In this document: positions 60,940-64,000 of the stretch, in pieces
How the letters are laid out: each line of letters opens with the position of its first letter
Position numbering within the stretch: position 1 is the first letter of the stretch
From: Owenia fusiformis
Lineage: Eukaryota > Annelida > Polychaeta > Sabellida > Oweniidae
DNA length: 64,000 nt
Assembly (NCBI GenBank): GCA_903813345.2
Contig: CAIIXF020000002.1
Span: 13,662,150 to 13,726,149 of the forward strand
Reading direction: 5' to 3'
Translations under genes and position numbers: made by a program
The notes under the pieces: generated by a model
Told to the model about the DNA's origin: nothing
Databases searched by the model: none
Seen by the model: the letters and a program-made list of their open reading frames with translations, nothing else

Positions 60940-62095
60940 GGATATGTAATCCGGGATATGCACACAGTGTCAATCCTGTATGTATCCAGGTGTCAGGATT
61001 CATACAGGATTGGCACACTGCGAGCGTATCCTGTATGAATCCAGGAGGGAGGATTCATACTGGATTTCTACCTGCTCCAATCCTGTATAAATCCTGACGC
61101 GTGGATACGTATAGGATATGTACATTGTGTGCCAATCCTGTATGTATCCAGGCATCAGGATTCATACAGGATTGGCACACTGCTACCCTTTGCATTCGTT
61201 TGACTTCACTTCTTAAAAGAGAGCTTCGTCTTCACTCTTTCAAACTAAAATAAACCTGTGAACTCACCGCGCCAATCAGTGTTCGTCGGCCAAATTTGAC
61301 CGACGTTCTATATATGGTCATTCTTTCTGACGTCATCGTTGAGCCCGGAATTGACCAATGACATGCGCATATTTAATTAGAACGCATTTGGCGTATGTTT
61401 GTTCAGGCTCGCTGAATGGTGGAAGAAAGGTCAGCGCATAGGTCAGAAGTGATTTATATTATTACCCAAACTGTCACCGGTACCCGTCGTGGGGGCGGGG
61501 CTACTAAACTGTAATATGGTCTCTACTAGGCAGAGTGTAGTTTAACTAGACTCTGCACGCAGGGTAGCACACTGCGAGCGTATCCTGTATGAATCCAGGA
61601 GCAGGATTTATACTGGATTCCTACATTCACAAATCCTGTATAAATCCTGACAAAGGATACGTACAGGATATGTACATTGTGTGCCAATCCTGTATGTATC
61701 CAGGCATCAGGATTCATACAGGATTGGCACACTGCGAGCGTATCCTGTATGAATCCAGATGCAGGATTCAAACAGGATTCCTACACGCGCCAATCCTGCA
61801 TAAATCCTGACACAGGATATGTACAGGATATGTACATTGTGTGCCAATCCTGTATATATCCAGGCATCAGGATTCATACAGGATTGGCACATTGCGAGCG
61901 TATCCTGTATGAATCCAGATGCAGGATTCATACTGGATTCCTACACGCGCCAATCCTGTATAAATCCTGACACAGGATATGTACAGGATATGTACATTCG
62001 GTGCCAATCCTGTATGTATCCAGGCATCAGGATTCATACAGGTTTGGCACACTGGGTGCATATCCTGTATGTATCCTGACGTCAGGATTCGTTGT
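60940..62095. repeat. Satellite array B, 160-bp higher-order period
   Basis: It is the same monomer family as array A but arranged as three-monomer units. TGTACATT(G/C)(T/G) recurs at 61119, 61671, 61831 and 61991. The last intervals are 160 bp; the first is 552 bp because of the insertion at 61184-61566. Confidence 0.9.
61184..61566. mobile_element. 383-bp insertion in array B with 9-bp target duplication
   Basis: GCACACTGC flanks it on both sides (61175-61183 and 61567-61575) and its ends read TACCCT and AGGGTA. It is GC-richer than its surroundings and contains CCAAT, TATATAT (61309), a CRE-like TGACGTCA (61328) and GGGGGCGGGGC. The palindrome GCAGAGTGTAGTT/AACTAGACTCTGC lies near its right end. 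The duplication length fits MULE- or hAT-like elements, but the family is unassigned. Confidence 0.8.
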
Positions 62096-62437
62096 ATTCG
62101 TACACATTTTTTGCTGTGATCCCCTTTTCAGAAATTGTTAATTTAGTGTAGAAGAATATTTCGATATGTTCAAATTGAGAAAAAAAAGATCCTCTTTTTA
62201 GAAAATGAGCCTAACATTTTAAAAGTGCCAATGTGGAGCCATAATCCAAAGCTTTTCAGAGAGTTGGATGATATTTTACTACCATAGGGACTTCACTTGA
62301 AAGAAAACATATTGTTTTAATGAAGACCCATGTATTGATGGCCAGAATGTACCCATAGTTAAAGATATGACCGTTTACAATCACTTGCCATACTGCACAT
62401 GGACCTTTGCTTTTAGTAGCATTTCATTACGTCTAAT

Positions 62438-62527
62438 CTAACCCCCCTATCACACCAAACTAGTTGACACAGTTGAAGCCCGTTTTCGAGAATGTAGTGA
62501 AAACTAGTTTGGTGTGAAAGGAGGGTT
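62438..62527. mobile_element. 90-bp miniature copy of the CACACCAAACTAGTT family
   Basis: CTATCACACCAAACTAGTT and AACTAGTTTGGTGTGA are separated by about 40 bp that include GCCCGTTTTCGAGAA, also found at the right end of the 5480-6045 element. It is an extreme internal-deletion derivative. Confidence 0.8.
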
Positions 62528-62689
62528 AAGGGGCGTTTTTTCGAAATGACCATCATGACTGGGGTTACGAAATAACACGCACGCACATTTTTGTCTGAAG
62601 TCTTTCTTTATATAGCCAGGCTTTGTGTGTGGGGGTGGGGTTGGGAGCTTGTGTGATTTTGAACAATATTCTTTCTTTTTGACCTTCAA

Positions 62690-63180
62690 GATTTGACCTT
62701 CCATGACCTTTTCAAGGTCAAAAATATCTTTTTCAACTTGCTTCAAATTGACCAATTCTTTTTCAAATCATCTACAAGTTATCAGAAGTTCAACCTTAGA
62801 TTTGAGATACTACCTTCATTGACCTTCTCAAGGTCAAAAAGGGTCAAAAAGATATTTTTTCAACTTGCTTCAAATTGACCAATTCGTTTTCCAAAATCTT
62901 CTAAACGTTCTCAAAAGTTCAAATCTGACTATAGATTTGACCTTCAATGACATTCTCAAGGTAAAAAGGTTTTTTTCAACTTGCTTTAAATTGACCAATC
63001 CTTTTTTTCAAAATCAAAGTTCTCAGAAGTTCAAATCTGACTTAAGATTTCAGATTTCACCTTAAATGACCTTGTCAGGGTCAAAAAAGGTCTTTTTTCA
63101 ACTTGCTTCAAATCGACCAGTTTTTATTTTTAAAATCATCTACAAGTTCTAAGAAATTCAAATATGACTTAAGATTGTGT
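62690..63180 (+). repeat. Minisatellite, ~117-127-bp unit, four copies
   Basis: TCAACTTGCTT recurs at 62733, 62860, 62977 and 63098. Each unit also carries a TGACCTT...AAGGTCA everted pair, diverged in the last two copies. Confidence 0.85.
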
Positions 63181-63441
63181 TCCTTATGGGTACATGTGAA
63201 GTATTGAAGATTGCAATGGATGCAATCATTTTCATTGGAATCGATATAAAAGTATTCTGGCACTTACAATGATTATAAGATATGCAAGCAACATTTAATA
63301 TTTTCAGGTAAAGACCAAACACTCATCATAGGGAACGACAAATGGCATTCAAAATATAATATCATGAAAAAACACGCAGCATGGGCAATGAGGGAATGAG
63401 AAACATCATTCAAAGTTTTATGTTTATGTGTCGGTGGCTTA

Positions 63442-63593
63442 TGGACAACTCATCCCCTATACAACTCATCCCCTGGACATCTCATCCCCTGGACATCTCA
63501 TCCCTTGGACATCTCATCTCCTAGACAACTCATCCCCTGGACATCTCATCCCCTAGACAACTCATCCCCTGGACAACTCATCCTTTATAACAT
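63442..63593 (+). repeat. 16-bp minisatellite, about nine copies
   Basis: The unit GACATCTCATCCCCTG (variants GACAACTC, TAGAC) is repeated head to tail. The period is not a multiple of three, so no coding repeat is implied. Confidence 0.9.
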
Positions 63594-63599
63594 GAAGCC

Positions 63600-64000
63600 A
63601 AATTGTTTTTTGGGAAAATAAATATTTATTAAATATATCTTGAATCATTCTAAATATTATTTTTTCACTTTATTGTCACAAATAAAATGGTCATACAGTC
63701 AAACGTGCCATTAAAACGTTCATCTTTTGTATATTATGACACCAAAGGAGCTTATGACATCAAAGCAGCTTCTTCAATCAATGTTAACATAATATTAAAA
63801 TTGTATTTTTCTGTGTAAATTCATCACTCTGGTAATATATTAATAATAACTTAAGTTCATTTACTTCAGAGTAAACTGTTTTATTTTAGATGTATTGTGT
63901 ATTAAAAGTAAAATTAAAGGTAAATATTAAAAAAAATAATTACAGATTAATTGGTTGACTATCTCCTTGACAATAAGTAGTACCATGGTATATCATAGTA
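63600..64000. other. AT-rich end of window, nothing recognised
   Basis: No repeat or coding frame was recognised. Confidence 0.5.

Larger units (their letters stand above)
54529..62404. mobile_element. Large Foldback-like structure with satellite-bearing inverted ends
   Basis: The outer ends match in inverted orientation: 54531-54625 (TGTGCAG.TATGGCAAGTGATT, CATATCTTTAAC, GGTACATTCTGGCCATCAAT, AAAACAATATGTTTTCTTTC) against 62300-62402. Further in, CACAGCAAAAAATG at 54713 is mirrored by CATTTTTTGCTGTG near 62105. Both are followed inward by arrays of the same hairpin satellite. The interior of about 5.5 kb has no recognised gene. Drosophila FB and sea-urchin TU elements have a comparable layout; family membership is not claimed. 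Confidence 0.7.

Noticed and set aside
61526-62079. Several overlapping open frames in satellite array B
   Set aside because: Same reason: repeat-driven frames without independent coding support.
63442-63593. Regular short repeats resembling a CRISPR array
   Set aside because: The units are head to tail with no unique spacers and the surrounding genes are eukaryotic.

Overview
This window looks like nuclear DNA from an invertebrate animal, probably marine. It is AT-rich, has spliceosomal introns, and is packed with DNA-transposon remnants, fold-back (palindromic) elements, a truncated LINE and satellite arrays. I see no bacterial operon, rRNA, intact tRNA or CRISPR. The phylum cannot be fixed from the sequence alone.

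The only convincing host genes are four tandem paralogues on the + strand (copies 1 to 4, starting near 15.5, 27.1, 37.4 and 43.6 kb). Each has the same structure. A tiny exon ends exactly in the start codon. Exon 2 encodes a signal peptide, a compact domain with four cysteines, and a Thr/Pro-rich linker. A terminal exon encodes a complete von Willebrand factor A (vWA) domain. Intron phases (0, then 1) are the same in all four, and the joined reading frames are open, giving predicted secreted proteins of 383, 377, 380 and 382 residues. I do not recognise the four-cysteine domain. Exons 2 and 3 have different nearest relatives among the copies, which points to gene conversion or unequal exchange. 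A relic at about 24.8-25.5 kb resembles intron 2 of copy 4 and suggests a lost fifth copy.

Layout: 0-15 kb is intergenic DNA with fold-backs and terminal-inverted-repeat (TIR) elements at 3.07, 5.48, 8.07, 9.5, 12.4 and 14.2 kb. 15.4-18.6 kb is copy 1, with a TIR element in intron 2. 20.2-24.4 kb is a 4.2-kb inverted-repeat structure. 27.0-30.7 kb is copy 2, with a transposase remnant in intron 1 and a mariner-like element 13 bp after the stop. That element was itself hit by a 5'-truncated LINE with a 15-bp target-site duplication. 35.7-37.3 kb is another TIR element just upstream of copy 3 (37.4-40.3 kb). 41.1-42.0 kb is a nest of large palindromes. 43.5-48.1 kb is copy 4, with transposon remnants in intron 2. 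48.9-49.4 kb is an interspersed repeat.

From 54.53 to 62.40 kb there is a structure of about 7.9 kb whose inverted ends carry satellite arrays, one with a 109-bp and one with a 160-bp period. It resembles Foldback/TU-type elements. A 383-bp insertion in the right array is flanked by a 9-bp duplication, and removing it restores the 160-bp period exactly. The window ends with a minisatellite of about 120 bp containing nuclear-receptor-like half-sites and a 16-bp minisatellite.
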